A stretch of 64,000 nt of DNA from Undaria pinnatifida (GCA_012845835.1 JABAKD010000027.1:7743364-7807363), one strand, 5' to 3'; positions 1 to 12,120 are shown, counted from the stretch's first letter. Made by a program: numbers and translations. Notes: generated from the letters alone by a model not told the origin.

Positions 1-796
1 TTTAATCGCAATGACCCCCCCCCCCTTGAAATATGTATATAATTGTTGGCCTCAGTTGGCACCAACGCTGTAAAACATTACATGTATATTGGGGTTGGCG
101 TTGGTTGGCAACGGCGCTGTAAAACATGCCAATCACTGCGTGAGCTAGATAACTAGGGTACCGTTTTTTTTTGTTTTTTTTTTGCGGTCACCATGATTGT
201 TACTGAGTTAGATGATATTGTGCGAGGTGGAGAACCCTAACTCCGCACAAGGGGAATGATCGCATCACGTAGTGTGAGCATGGTAAGGCACCCACGAGGC
301 AGTTACATAGTAATACCCATTGCTGTCTCTGGAGTCGCGACACCAGAAAACAAAAGTCAACTCATTGGCGCTGTCATTCACAAGCAAGAAAGTAGGCACA
401 AGGTGCCGAAGTCCGTCTTTCGAGCGGTTCTTGGAAGGATGCAGTTCACCCTTCATGCGACTCGCCGAACACTCCACGGCGCTTCGCGCTTGGTGCAATG
501 TCTGCCTGGTTGGTGAAAATCCGACGTGCTCTGTCCCGGCATAGTAGGGATGCGACGATCTATTGTCATAAGTCTACAGCCATGCACAAACTGAGTACCC
601 CCGCCCCCCCTCCCCCTCCCCCCTCCCCGCCTCCCGTCTCTGCGCCCCGCCACCCCCCGCCCCGCCTTGCTCCTACCCTCTCTTGCCCTCACGATCCCTG
701 TTGCCCGTGTGATTCAGCCGCCTAGAGGCGGCGTCGGTAGCGGTGGCAGCGGCGTTATGGAAAGTGCCAGCTCGAAGAACGGAGTTTTTTTTTCAG
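1..796. other. No gene recognised upstream of the lipin exons
   Basis: I see no recognisable coding exon here. The stretch has poly-C (about 13-26), poly-T and C-rich runs (600-670) and a short repeated theme around GTTGGC and GCTGTAAAACAT (about 45-130). Lipins carry an N-terminal N-LIP domain. It is not visible in this stretch, so these bases are probably an intron of the lipin gene, with the earlier exons lying before the window. That is inference. Confidence 0.4.
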
Positions 797-1572
797 CCCG
801 TGACGTTGGCGACGGCGGTAGTGGTGTCGGTGATGGTCGTGGTGGTGGTAGTGGTGTTGTTGGTGGGGGTGGTGGTGGAAGTGGTGGCGGTGGTGGTGGT
901 GGTGGTGGTGGTGGCGGTGGCAATGCTAACGGCAACGCTAACGCTGACGCTAGCACTGACGCTGACGCTAACGCTGACGCTAACGCTGACGTTAACGTGA
1001 ACGCCAACGCTAACGCTATCGCCAATGCCGACGCTGACGCCAACTTCAACTACAACGCTCACATCAACGCTAGCCCCAACGGAACCATGAACGATAACGG
1101 TGGCGGTGCCGTCGAAGCGGAGGCCGCCGGCAGACTCTGGGGACTATCGGGGTGGTTCACGCGGCGGTCTGGAATGTCCCCTACCCCTCCAACGGAACCT
1201 CTGGGAGAACTCTTACCTCTTTCGTCGGGCTCAGGGTCAGGGTTAAGGATAACGGAGGCGGTGCCAGGAGGCGGGGGAGGGGGAAAGGAGGGGGGGGGAG
1301 GCATTGTCGACAACCGACAGAAGCGGGCGAGGAGCGGCGACTACGGGGGGGCGGCTGGTGTCGGTCTCGGGCGAGAGAGGGAGGGGCGCGTTTTGACGTC
1401 GGAGAGGCTAGAGGAGGGAGGGGGGGCGGGGAAAGGTGTCGCGTCGTCGCCGTTATCTGTGAAGGTTGTGGGGAGGAAGGGGGGGAGGGGAGAGGATGGT
1501 GGGTATGTTTCGGACACCGATGAGGATGAGGATCTTTTTGGGAAGACGCTGAGGCCCACCTCGGAGCAACTG
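797..1572 (+). other. Lipin exon: low-complexity linker ending in LRPTSEQL
   Basis: The exon encodes a Gly-rich run, then a stretch built almost entirely from Asn, Ala and Asp (about 921-1060), then an RLWGLSGWFTRR segment. It ends in an acidic YVSDTDEDEDLFGK block that leads into the conserved LRPTSEQL. The donor is CTG|GTGAGA at 1573. The low-complexity part sits where lipins have a poorly conserved linker between N-LIP and the catalytic C-LIP domain. Confidence 0.7.
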
Positions 1573-4500
1573 GTGAGAGGGAGTGTCGTTTGCTTCGCTT
1601 GGTTGCTTGACTGCTGCATGCCACTAAGACGATTTTTGTTCTTGTTTGTGCTTGGTTTTGTTGTTTTGGGTAATTTCTTTGTCTGCCCCCCCCCCCCCCC
1701 CCCCGCGCTCTGTCTCTCACTGTTTTGTGCCTTTGTCCCTCTGACTGACTACATGGGTGTCTGTCTCTCTGTCTCTCTATTTTTTTAATCCTCAATGCGT
1801 CTCTTTCTGACTTTGTTTGTCTCCCTTTCTTCCCGCATCCAACCACCCCACTCCCACCCCACCCTACGCCACCCCATCCCACCCCGCCTCATCCCATCTC
1901 ATCCCATCCCATCCCATCGCATCCCATCCCATCCCATCCCATCCCATCCCATCCCATCCCTCTCCCTACCCCGACCCCTACCCGGACTCCCACCCCGTAT
2001 TCAAGGCGGCGTTACGGCTTCGGGCAGGATGCAACACAGTGGAGTTTGTAGTGAAGGTGGCGGGGCAAGCGGAGCGCGTAGTCTCGGCTCGCGCGTTCCT
2101 GTGGGGAAGCGAGGCTAAGGTAGTTGTCTCGGACATCGAGAACACCATCGCGAGGAGGTATGTATGGCATAGTTCTTTATTAGTGCTGCAGGCGAGGGCA
2201 TGCGTCAAATCGGAAAAACGACCCGACACACATACAAAGGGCGGAATCAAGCAACAAACCGAAGCGCGGCTGTGATAGGATCGGAGGACGAATGAAGGAA
2301 ATCACGTTTTTTTTTTTTCGTCTTCTTTTTTTTTCTTCGTTTTTTTCGTTTTGTTTTAGATTAACTACCCCACTGAGTTAAATCGACACACGACGCGTAT
2401 GAAAAAACGTGGAAGTGTGGTGAGCTAAAGCTTTATGTTTCCCCATCCGCCGGAGGATGGAAAAAAAAGAAGAAGAAAAAAAAAAACTACCTCCCCCCCC
2501 GTGCCAAAGAGGAAATTAGACGTGTGTGACATGGAAGAGTTTGTCAAGACTAGAAAGTAGCGAGAAAACGATCGCTATCCTAGGAGATAGATGGTGGCCG
2601 CAGACGGCGAAACGGGACGGGGATACGATAAGCAAACAGTTTCTATGCAGTATATGGAAGAAGCCTATTGAGCGCCCAAATGTTGGAGGTGTCTCTATTA
2701 GGGGTGGGAACGGTGCTCCGCTCGAAAGGGATGCGTGGTCAATGGCCAGATGACTAAGGCAAGCAACACATGAGTGACTCCCCCCACCCCCCCCCCCCCC
2801 CCAAAGAGTATTGTCTACCCTCGAATTTGTACGGGGAAACATGGTTTTCAGGACCAAATATGGTTAGCAGAAACTGGGGAATATACATGGTTTTGTGTAT
2901 GTCGTGGGTTCTAATTACTACCCGGTATGGTCTAGGAGCTGTTTCTTGTCCAACCTGTGACATACATACCAGGTACCTTATACAGAGTAGGGGTCCCCCA
3001 ACAAGGCGGTCTGAGTAAGGCGGTGTGCCGACATAAGGCGGTCGAAATCGCTTGGCGCAACTGGGGAATTGCACTTGTGACCCGGAATGGATAAGGCGGC
3101 TTCCCTCTTTAAGGCGGTCAGATTGCTCTGGAACACCACCGCTTTGCTGGGGGGGGGCTAGTATTGTAGAAGATACCTGGTACACAACAGGGGTGTGTAA
3201 ACAATCCTGGTGAATGAATTAGTTACTGTAGGAAGTCAATTCATAATTGCGTTCGGGGAGGAAAATGTACATGCTTGGGAGTAGTCATACGAAAAAATGG
3301 CAACATCAACAAAAACAACGAAAAACGATCTAATACTCTTGGTGATTGTCCAGACTACTGGTCTGCCGGCTCCTGGTATACCAGGGGTGGGTTTCACCAT
3401 CAATCTTAGGCTTAATATTTTCGAAACATGCCAACAATTTAACCGCAGTACCTACTATTCCTTCCGACTTGACCCCTTCAGAGCCCCCAAATCCCTCCCT
3501 GTACTAAAATCAAGTAAATTTGTCCCCCCAAAAGGGTTTCCAATTGTAGGAGCGTTAAGTCGTTGTCAATCCCTTGGATTGAACGTTGAAACGTACAGAG
3601 CACTATAAGTAGACCTAAACGTATCTTGCCAAAAAGCGTCATGTGCTGACTACCGATGTTACTGCTGTATCATACAGGAGTAGTTTGATATTGGTGTTAA
3701 ACGTTCAACACACCCGCGATGCGTTTTCGTTTTATGTTTGTGTTTTCTTCTTCTTCCTCTTTTCTTCTTGTTAATGCAGCGGTGGTGGCCCGATGGGTTC
3801 CTTTACGCAAGTCGTGGGCCCCGGCGTCCACAAGGGTGAGTTGTTTTGTCCATATTAGCATGATAGGGAAGCGGGGGGGGGGGGGGTTAGTTGATGCTGG
3901 AAGGGGGAAGGAGGGTAGGAGGATTGGGGGGGGAGGTTCAATCGTATTGGGAGTGGGGGCGGGAGGGGGCAGATTGAGGTGGGTGGGCGGGGGGGATAGC
4001 TGGTTTTGGGAGGGGGTGGGGAGGAGAGGGGGGGAATTGGGGGGTGGGGGGGCAGGGGTGGTATGGTTTAAGTTTGCTTTTTTTACACTGCTGTAAAAAA
4101 CATCGGACTCTGATCGAAATCATCGGCCTTTGCTGCATCGGAAAAAAACAGACGTGTCTACCCTGTTCTCCAAGATCTCCGACAACGGTTACAAGATTCT
4201 GTACCTCACCAACCGTCCGCTGGCGGACTGGCACGCTAAGAAGGGGGGGACGGAAGGGGCGCTTCCCCGGGGTCCCGTGCTTTGCCCCCCGGAGGTGCTG
4301 TTCCGGGGCTCTTCGTCGAAGGATAGGCGGGGTCATCAGCAGGAGGTAATTGATGAGCTTGCTTGATGGAGTGGAGCGGATTGGTTGGTTCATGAGAGTG
4401 ACTGGTCTGACGGGATGTGATCTGTTGATTTGAAACGTACTTGAGATAGTACCATAAAACACGCAAGATGACACGCCCACCCCCCTCCGGACGAAGACCT

Positions 4501-6650
4501 GAGCCGCTTTTTTCTCGAAAACTAAGGGGGGCACAGAACGAAAATGGCGGCCTTGGGAAGATTTTCGTTGACATACTTTTCCATAGGCGCGTCGCTCGTC
4601 GCTCGACGTTTGCATGCACCATCCCCGGTGTCGAGAAAAACAGCTTGCTTATTCGTCCGAGAAGGTGTTACAGTTTTGTGTTGTACGGCACCAGGTGTGA
4701 TGTAATCAAACAGTTGACAATGCGCTGTTTTACACACAGCTCGTACCGTTGCCGTGGTCAGCAGGCACTGCGTGTTGCCCGCGGTGTCAACCAGCCTCTT
4801 CGGCGTGACCTGAACGACAACAGGCAGTCGGCTAGGTGCGGAGGGGATGGGATAGTGCAAAAGATGCTGGTACTGGTGGGGTGGGGTGGGGTGGAGTGGG
4901 ATGGGATGGGATTGCATGGTATTGGGTAGGATGGGATTGGATGCGATGAAATGAGATGGGATGGTATGAGATAGGGTGCGCAGGATGCGATAGGTTGGTA
5001 CGATTGGGATGGAATGGTGCAAATGGGATGGGATGCTACGGATGCGATGGGATGGGAAGGCACCATTACTCCTGTATGGTATTGGTGCTATGGAATGAAA
5101 TGAGATGGGATAAGATGGGACGGATGGGATGGGATGGGACAGATTGTACTGGTACGGAGGGTACATGGTAGGGTACATGGTACACTTTTTGCTTGCTTTG
5201 TTGTTTTCGGTCGCTTTTAGATTGACAACCTAATACCTCCCGGGTCAGCGTGTTCACCAGTTTGTCTGCTCTTCAAAGACCAATGCCACCTACTTTTTCA
5301 TGTGACACATCGTTTCCAATTTTGTTTCTCGTTTTTTCTTTTCTTGTGTTGGTAGCTGCCAGTTAATTATTTGTGACATGTGACCTTGCGTTTCCGATTT
5401 GTTCTTACCCGTTGTGCTTTTGTTTTTGGTGGTGGCGGCGGCGGGGCGGGCTCAGGTGTTTAAGATGACGGCTCTCCGGGGACTGAAGCTGGTGTTTCCT
5501 GCGGACGTGAACCCCCTCTATGCGGGATTCGGGAACTCCGTCAGTGACATGGTTGCTTACAGGAAGGCAAGCGCTACACGAAGTATGAAACTTCAAGCGT
5601 GTGTATAATAGGGTGCATACTCTGTTGTTGTTGTCGCTGTTGTTTTTTTATTGTTTTTGCTGTTATTGTTGCTAATGTTTTTTATTGCGTTTGCTGTTGT
5701 TGTTAACCTACCCCCCCCCCCCCCCTCCCCCATCCCGCCTCTTTTTCCGTCGTAATTTCGCGCCATGATATTGGATATGTTGATGAAAAAATCGTGCTCG
5801 AAAACAGATGACGGTGCCGGAGGGACGTATCTTCTTGATCAACTCGATGGGCGAGCTCCACAATATTAACCACACTTACAGGCAGACCTTCCTGTCTCTC
5901 AGTCAGCATGTGGACCTCACGTTCCCTCCCCTCCCTCACGACGGAGGCTACGACAACGACCACAGCCACGACGATGACGACGATGATGAGGATAGTGATG
6001 GTGGTGATATTGGTGATGTTCTTGATGATGCTGGTGGTGATGAGGGTGGTGTTGGTGTTGGTGTTGGTGGTGTTGGGGGTGTTGGTGGTGGTGACACTGG
6101 CAATGGTGGTGGTGGTGGTGGTGGTGGTGACGCGGACAAGGCCGAGGGTACCTCGGAAGGCATCGCTCTTGGTGCTCGCGGGAAGGAACCCTTCGAGGCG
6201 GACAGCTCTCCTTCTCCTGCTGCGGCCCCCAACGCTAAAGCCACCACCGCCGCTGCTTTTGCTACCGCCACCGCTGGTGCCGGTGCCGCCGCCTCCGCCG
6301 GAAAAGGAGGAGGGTTAGGGGACGGCGAAAAAAAATCCGGGAAAAATCGGTCGATCGGCAGCGCCGGTGGTGGTGACGGAGAAAACGGGCGTGACGTTGA
6401 CGGTAGCAGTGGAGGCGTTAGCGTCGGTGGGTGTGGGGGGGGAAGGGGGGGTGGTGGGGGGGACGGGGCGCGCGGTTCCCCCACCCCTTTGGTGAAGGTG
6501 AAGTCTGTGCGGAGTTCCGGCCGGAGAGGGAAGGGGGCGGCTCCCCGGCGAGAGAAGAGCTTTTACCCTAATCGCGCAGCCGTGGAAGACAGGTTTACGG
6601 ACTTGAACTTCTGGAGGGAGCCCCCGCCTCTTGTGGGAGATGACGAGGAG

Positions 6651-6684
<34 letters not shown>

Positions 6685-6761
6685 GCGGGGGGGGGGGGGG
6701 GGGAGGAGGAGGGGGGGGGAGGAGGGGCGGGGCGGAGGGGGGGGGGCGGAGGAGTGATTGA
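797..6761 (+). CDS. Lipin-type phosphatidate phosphatase, C-terminal half (six exons)
   Basis: Lipins dephosphorylate phosphatidate to diacylglycerol at ER/nuclear membranes. Exons I can join in phase: 797-1572, 2006-2157, 3780-3835, 4152-4345, 5456-5566 and 5808-6761. The first ends with the lipin signature LRPTSEQL. The second continues AALRLRAGCNTVEF and holds the HAD motif I region VVVSDIENTIA. The fourth has ISDNGYKILYLTNRP (motif II). The fifth has VFKMTALRGLK (motif III Lys) and YAGFGNSVSDMVAY (motif IV). The last has VPEGRIFLINSMGEL, then VDLTFPPL and FTDLNFWREP before a Glu/Gly-rich tail. Five introns are used; the last has a GC donor. The 5' limit is a guess from a strong acceptor after a T-run at 785-796, and N-LIP exons must lie upstream. 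The canonical motif I is DIDGT, so catalysis is uncertain. After the donor at 4346 the frame reads on as VIDELA, which also resembles the family, so that splice site is less sure. Confidence 0.9.
1871..1968 (+). repeat. (ATCCC)n pentanucleotide repeat in lipin intron
   Basis: This is an almost perfect run of CATCC/ATCCC units lying in the intron between 1573 and 2005. It is the complement of the GGGAT repeat in a later intron of the same gene (4872-5150). Confidence 0.95.
2360..2495 (+). mobile_element. 3' end of a SINE/LINE-like retroposon with A-rich tail
   Basis: About 100 bp from GAGTTAAATCGACACACGAC to the hairpin-like CCATCCGCCGGAGGATGG, followed by an A/G-rich tail, matches 21884-21990 almost base for base. 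A poly-A-type tail after a conserved 3' end suggests a 5'-truncated retroposon copy. It sits in a lipin intron. Confidence 0.65.
2988..3157 (+). mobile_element. Small TIR element with repeated AAGGCGGT words
   Basis: The left end reads CCCCCAACAAGGCGGTCTG. The right end, on the other strand, reads CCCCCCAGCAAAGCGGTGG, so the element has imperfect terminal inverted repeats. Inside, the word TAAGGCGGT recurs five or six times around GAAATCGCTTGGC. A detached terminus of the same family lies at about 34078-34115. It lies in a lipin intron. Confidence 0.6.
3468..3575 (+). repeat. Dispersed repeat, CCCCTTCAGAGCCCCC family
   Basis: The frame 'cttcagagcccccaaa...ccctccct..actaa...aagtaa.tttgtcccc...ggtttcca.ttg' recurs at 34925-35030 and 60065-60150 in this orientation. 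On the other strand it recurs at about 37345-37415, 43085-43160, 43325-43405 and 43400-43475. Coding potential is absent. It is probably a transposon end. Confidence 0.7.
4872..5150 (+). repeat. (GGGAT)n degenerate repeat in lipin intron
   Basis: Irregular GGGAT/GGGGT units fill much of the intron between 4346 and 5455. They are complementary to the ATCCC array at 1871-1968 in the same transcript. Confidence 0.9.
5567..5807 (+). other. Probable GC-AG intron in the lipin gene
   Basis: The exon ends AGGAAG and the intron starts GCAAGC. The acceptor is ACAG before ATGACGGTG. No GT donor nearby keeps the protein match. With the GC donor the product reads YRK-MTVPEGRIFLINSMGEL, in phase and collinear with the lipin family. 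Confidence 0.8.
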
Positions 6762-6769
6762 AGCTCGTT

Positions 6770-7350
6770 GAGTGATTGTATTTTTTGTTCATTGAGTGAT
6801 CGATGAGGTGTTTTTTCTTGTTGGTTGGCTGGTCAGAGGTGGAGGGTTAGAAAGGTGGGAAGGGACGAGGAGATGGAAGAGGAGGAGGAGAAGGGGGAGA
6901 GGGGCGGAACGAGCGGAGCAGAGTGTTGGAGGGGTCGGCGGAAAGGGAGAACAATTATTGACACCCTCCCTCTTCATGAGTGGCTTTTTTCTTTTGGTTG
7001 GTGTGGTGATTGGTGGGCTGATTGGTTAGAGAAGGAGGTGAAGGAAAAAGAGGAGGCTGGGAGGCGGGAGGGGTAAAGTGATTGACGTCCACCCATGCGC
7101 GTGACTTACTTTTTTTGTTGATTGTTGATGTGTTTGGTTGGTTGGTTGGCTGTTTGTTTGGACACAAGAGGAGAAGGAGGAGGAGGAAGGAGGAGGCAGG
7201 GCGCGGGGGGGGGGGGTCGGTGCGGAGGGACGGCAGCGGGAGGGAAAAAAGAGTGATCGACGCCCGTCCCCGCGAATGACGGTTTTTCGTTTAGTGGTGG
7301 GTTACTTGGTTGTTTGTTTGGTTTGGCTGGCTGGTTGGTTGGTTGAATGG
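6770..7350 (+). repeat. Imperfect tandem repeat of about 150-180 bp
   Basis: Blocks alternate 'TGATTGA-GCCC-TCC', a T-run with TTGGTTGGTTGG, and a GAGGAGGAGG purine tract. They start near 6775, 6957, 7078 and 7254. No gene is seen. Open frames here are by-products of the purine bias. Confidence 0.55.
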
Positions 7351-7515
7351 TGCTTTTGTCACCTCCCGATTGAAGGAGCGACGGCACGACAGCAATACAA
7401 AATAAAACAATACTGCTCGACGAGGAGCAGAAACTTACAACATGCCAGCAAAATGGTGAAAACAATTTACCTGGATGGTACCGAAAAATAAGGTACATTG
7501 GTCGACCGGCTGGCT

Positions 7516-7800
7516 GATCGACGAACCACCGTTCGATGACGGCACGACACAAACGATAGGCAGGGCGCGGTTCGAAGACCGATAGGGCAGGAGGGGAGGA
7601 GGAAGAACCCCCCCCCCCCCCCCCCATTCCCTCCCGCCACCCTACCCCGCCTCTGGCCGATCGACGAACCACCGTTCGATGACGGTACGACACAAACGAT
7701 AGGCAGGGCGCGGTTCGAAGACCGATAGGGCAGGAGGGGAGGAGGAAGAACCCCCCCCCCCCCCCCCCATTCCCTCCCGCCACCCTACCCCGCCTCGCCC
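7516..7800 (+). repeat. 143-bp tandem duplication
   Basis: Copy 1 (7516-7658) and copy 2 (7659-about 7797) both start GATCGACGAACCACCG. They differ by a few bases and the length of a poly-C run. No gene is visible between 7351 and 8025. Confidence 0.95.
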
Positions 7801-8045
7801 TGGCTTCCGACCCTAGATTATGACTTGTCGGCATGGTACGGGAAAGGCGTTACATTGTTGTGGGTCTTGTATCTGAGGGGAGGGGTGAGGAGGCGGGGGA
7901 AGTTGCTCCTTCCCCCCCCCATTCATTTACCTGTCGCTTGCGGCAATGCTTGTCTGCTTTTGGTATTCGTGCCATTATTGTTATGAGTGTGTGCCTTTTC
8001 GTGTTGGAGATGCTCCTGCGGTGATTATGATTGTTGGTTTTGGTA

Positions 8046-8275
8046 GCGATGATGGTGAGCGATGGTGACTGATGATGATGGTGATGATGAAGAGCGACAA
8101 CGACGAAGAGTAGCAATGGTGAAGAGCGACAAGGGTGTTGATGTGATGTGGTGGTGATTGTGGTGATGATTATAATGGTGGCTGTGATGATGATGGGTGA
8201 TGATGATGATCATGATGCGATCATGGTGATGGTGATGATGATGATGTCGGTGATGGTGATGACGTTGGTGACTTA
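8046..8275 (+). repeat. GAT/GGT-rich simple repeat
   Basis: Irregular GATGGT/GATGAT trinucleotides. The His-rich open frame on the other strand is a product of the repeat. Confidence 0.9.
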
Positions 8276-8527
8276 AGGTTGACGACAACTACTACTGTTG
8301 ATGCCGATGATGCGGAAGATAATGGCCGTCACACTCGGTTGACAAAACTGCTGCGTCTTTCTTCCGTAATGTTTGCCGCGGGGGAGCCGTCGACTGAGCC
8401 GGTCACGCGCCCCCCATAGATCGTAACGCCCGTGCAGCGATAGGAACCAAGTGAACAACAACAGAGGAAGTGAACATAATCGAACATTCAATTGGCCAAA
8501 CTCACAGCAGCTGATGTATCTTGAAGT

Positions 8528-8950
8528 TATTTATTTATTTATTATTTTATTTTACTTTGTTTTATTTTATTTTATTTTATTTTATTTTATTTTATTATAT
8601 TATCCTCCGGCGGATGGAGAAAAATCATCGTTTGTTTGTTTAACCATAATAATCAGTTCTGCTTTCCAGCTCGACGTGGGAGGTTTTATCGTCAGCGACC
8701 TTCTAGACAAGCGGGGGTTACAGGCGTCTGCTCTAACCTCCCCTGTACGTGGCTTTGTTCTTGTCGCGCATGATGTTCAGCTTTCCCACTGCTCGTCGAT
8801 TGGCATCGATTTTGTCAACTGGCGCTCCTTCTCGCACTTTCGGCGACGCAAGCAGACTCAGCAAAAAGTCCTGTACATGATAAAATGCACCGGTGGAGAT
8901 TCGAATCCCCCAGCGCAAAATAGCCGCCAACAGAGATGACGAAGTACCGC
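8528..8950 (-). mobile_element. Retroposon-like copy with CCGCCGGAGGAT 3' end and TTTTA run
   Basis: Read on the minus strand, a unique body (about 8950-8640) ends at CCATCCGCCGGAGGATA near 8604. It then runs into an A-rich tail, seen on the plus strand as (TTTTA)n at 8528-8602. The 3' end matches the copies at 2360 and 21884, although the body differs. The body contains an open frame without close recognition (minus 8733-8930, with DFLLSLLASPKVREG) behind a possible acceptor. I cannot assign it. Confidence 0.5.
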
Positions 8951-11000
8951 TACACCTGGTACAGCAGTACCTGTGAGGATTTTATCAAATCCTCATGTAC
9001 GAAGTATCAACCAAGTAAGTGATGACAATGATGCTGACATGGTGATCAATCATCACGATGAAGATGATGACGATTATTATTATGTCGCCTGTCATCATCA
9101 TATTTTTTTCGTGATCACAAGATTATTACTGATCATGACGTTTACATATTTCTGACTTTTTCTTGCACTGTGAGGCGGACGAGGAAGGTGTGACTTGTTG
9201 TGTGGGTTGACGAGTTACCAGCTGCTCTATGGTTGATAATACGGTTTGATGCTCTGCTGTTTGTTGTGTGTGTGTGTTCTTCACATTAAACCGTTCTTCT
9301 ACTCGTCGACATCCAGCACACCCAGTGTCCGTACTGATTCTTCACCCTAGAAAGATCAGCTCTTTGGTCACAAGCCACGACACAGAGATAATGCGTTGTA
9401 CATCATAGTATATAGACACAACAAGCAGTAATAATAATACTCACTCGTAGTTTTTCTGATCAGCTTTTTCTTCGTTGGTTTCTTTTCTCCTTGTCTCGTG
9501 CTACAATCAGACACATACATGTATGTCTCGTCGTGTAGTCTAGACTATAGCTTTTGCATGATCAAATTCGCTCCTTGTACTTAATGTTGTCTGCCGTACT
9601 GATGCTCTACTAATGTGTCTGCTGTACTTGTACTCGCTTTGACCTCCGCGTAGCTACAGCTACGGCCTGTCCAGCAGCCGCAGAGCGGACAGAAGTTCGG
9701 TTACAAGGCATCATATACCTGGTACCAGATATCTTCGAGGAAAATTGAAACGGGCGTCTGATTCTGGGAACCGTTTTTTTCTTGCTGGACATATCATACT
9801 CTATCTCGCGTTGCCGGCTCAGCGCTACCAGAGCCCATCAAGACACAGCACCTCACACACCCAAGCCTCCACCCCCTTGTCTAAGGGCCTGGCCTCGGCC
9901 GACCCCTACACACTACGAGTAAAAGTATGCCTTGAGAGACCCGTGCGCCAAGTCTTCGCAAAAATTTAAAGTTTGGGTCGTTTTATGTTTGTTTATTTAA
10001 AAAAAATGTTATATGTGGCTTGTTTCAGGACCCCAAAAAAACGCTCGGGACTGTTGCATTTGGCCAATCAGGTGAGCTTAATTTTAAACTTTTTTTTTCG
10101 TCGAGGTCCCAGGAGAGGCGGCGATAGAGCTTGTCGGGGTCCCTGAACAAAAGAAGCACTCACGCAGATGATCACCCTGGAAGACAGATAGATGATCAGA
10201 GGCTCAGCTAAAGACAGAGTAAAGCAGCACCCGCACTAGGTAGATAAAACATACCCCCAAACAGTCAGCTCGCTGGAGGAGGCGCAGGGTGTGCTACGCT
10301 TATTCAATTCAGCACCAACCCGCACCATCGTCATCGGCTACTGCGACGGTGCTCCAACAAAACGGGATCATCACCACCTTCTTGCTATACTTGTGAGTGG
10401 AGCTAGGATAGGACAGCAGCAGCCACAGCAGCAGCATCAGGACTTTAGATACACATGGTCTCTCGCTTATTCCGAGCTCAACAGACATAGGTGTGTGACT
10501 TCTGAATGACTCGGGATCGGGTTGAATGGACTGGAAACGCATTCGCTCGTCTCATCCGGGCTGCATTCTTTGCGAGTTGGAAGCAACTCGCTTCAAAGAC
10601 AGCAACTATCTACGCCCACACTACGAACTCGCACGTAGCCCAGGCAGTCACGCTCAGCCGGTCGAGGGTGCACCCTGCCCTGCCCTGGTGGTGTTGTCGT
10701 TTCGGTAGACTCTTACCGGTGATAAAACAGATACTTCGTATATACACCTGCGCAACAATAAACGTTGCATACGTCTGTCGTAGTATCCGTTTTGTTTGAA
10801 AAACATGGAGCACGCTGGGGTCCTTATGCCCATGTCCATCTTGTCCCTGTCTCTGTCGTTAGCTGGTACCAGCCAGGTCCTAAAGCAGTATCAACGTACC
10901 AAACCAAGCAAGGTCCCTGGTATCTCTGTCTCTAGGCATCCATGCCGACGCGCTCCCTCCCCTGGCGCGGTCTAGACTATACATAATCGTCGCATAATGT
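8951..11000. other. No gene recognised
   Basis: AT-rich and mixed sequence with scattered TACCTGGTA and TACAGCAGTA words and a TAGTCTAGACTA palindrome at 9536. Open frames here show no recognisable domain or convincing splice context. Confidence 0.4.
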
Positions 11001-12120
11001 AATACGTGTTGGACGTTAGCGATATCTGCATCAGTCTACAAGTATTAATAGTAGTAGCGCTGCTGTCTGTACCTGCTATGCTGGTAGAGTGTTGGGGCCG
11101 GGGGGGGGCGTTGGATCCTATGATGCTTTTGCGGCTCGCGAACCAGTCGACGCAAGCAAGCCACTTATTTCCTTCCCACCACCGCTGTTACGGACTGTGC
11201 GTGGACTGCTGTATCAATCTTCGAAGGGCGCTCTGGCTGCACAGCAAACCCTGGCTGCACAGCAGCAGCAGGGACGGACACCCATGTGAACCCTTCGATT
11301 ACGACATACACATATACACAGCAGAACCACAGATCTATAATACCAGGGAGCCAAATAAGAAACACCTATTTAGTGGGGAGCCTCTCGGGCTCTTCCTTGT
11401 TTCCGACCCAAAAGGCCAGGCCTCTTGCGTGTATCCGTTTCTTATCCAACACGAAGGCGCCGAAAAAAGAAGCGACTTTGTTGCGCTGCTGCGCATGGGC
11501 TCCGTGGGGGTGCTTGCTTGATTTGATGCCTTCCGATCAATCAACGCATTCATTTCCTATTACCACTGCTGTCTGGTTGGTGCTAGTTTGTATCGCCTGG
11601 CGAGACCCCAGAGAGGTAACCAACTCAGCGATGCTTGCTCCCTCCCTATGTAGACCTATATTCACACTCTTTCGATCTAGACTATATAGTCTAGATAGGT
11701 AACGAACGATGCTTGCTCCCTCCCTACGCTCTCGATCGGCGTTCTACGCTCGCTCTCGATCGGCGTTCTACGCTCGCTCTCGATCGGCGTACGGGGGAGA
11801 GCAACAACTCGCATATACATGCAGCATGTGTTGTTTCACCCGGCGGCGCCGTAGCTCCGGTCGGTCTTTCCAAACCGAGGACAGCAGTTGTTAGGATTGG
11901 CTCGTCCAAGTTCGAGCCGATTCATGCGCTGCTGCGCCGCACGCACGCACGACAGACAACGAACGCACAATGTGGCCAACTGCCGTTCAAAAAGTTCCTT
12001 GCTTGCCTCTGCATTTGTTTAATTCGATCAAGCAGACATCCCCTGTGCAGCAGGATGCTGCAGCATGCAGCGTGGCATGCAGCGTGGTGTGTAGTAGCAG
12101 GTTAATCTCGTCCGTGCTAA
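11001..12120. other. No gene recognised; 171-aa open frame of unknown status
   Basis: The plus-strand frame 11006-11521 starts with a hydrophobic stretch (LIVVALLSVPAMLV) but has no motif I know and no visible partner exons. I treat it as chance. An 18-bp perfect palindrome, CTAGACTATATAGTCTAG, lies at 11677-11694. Confidence 0.35.
11729..11791 (+). repeat. 24-bp minisatellite, three copies
   Basis: Units contain CTCGATCGGCGTTCTACGCT repeated in tandem. Confidence 0.9.

Noticed and set aside
4522-5178. 218-aa minus frame
   Set aside because: Translation of the GGGAT repeat in a lipin intron.
8880-8915. GATTCGAATC resembling a tRNA B-box
   Set aside because: No complete cloverleaf. At most a SINE promoter relic.
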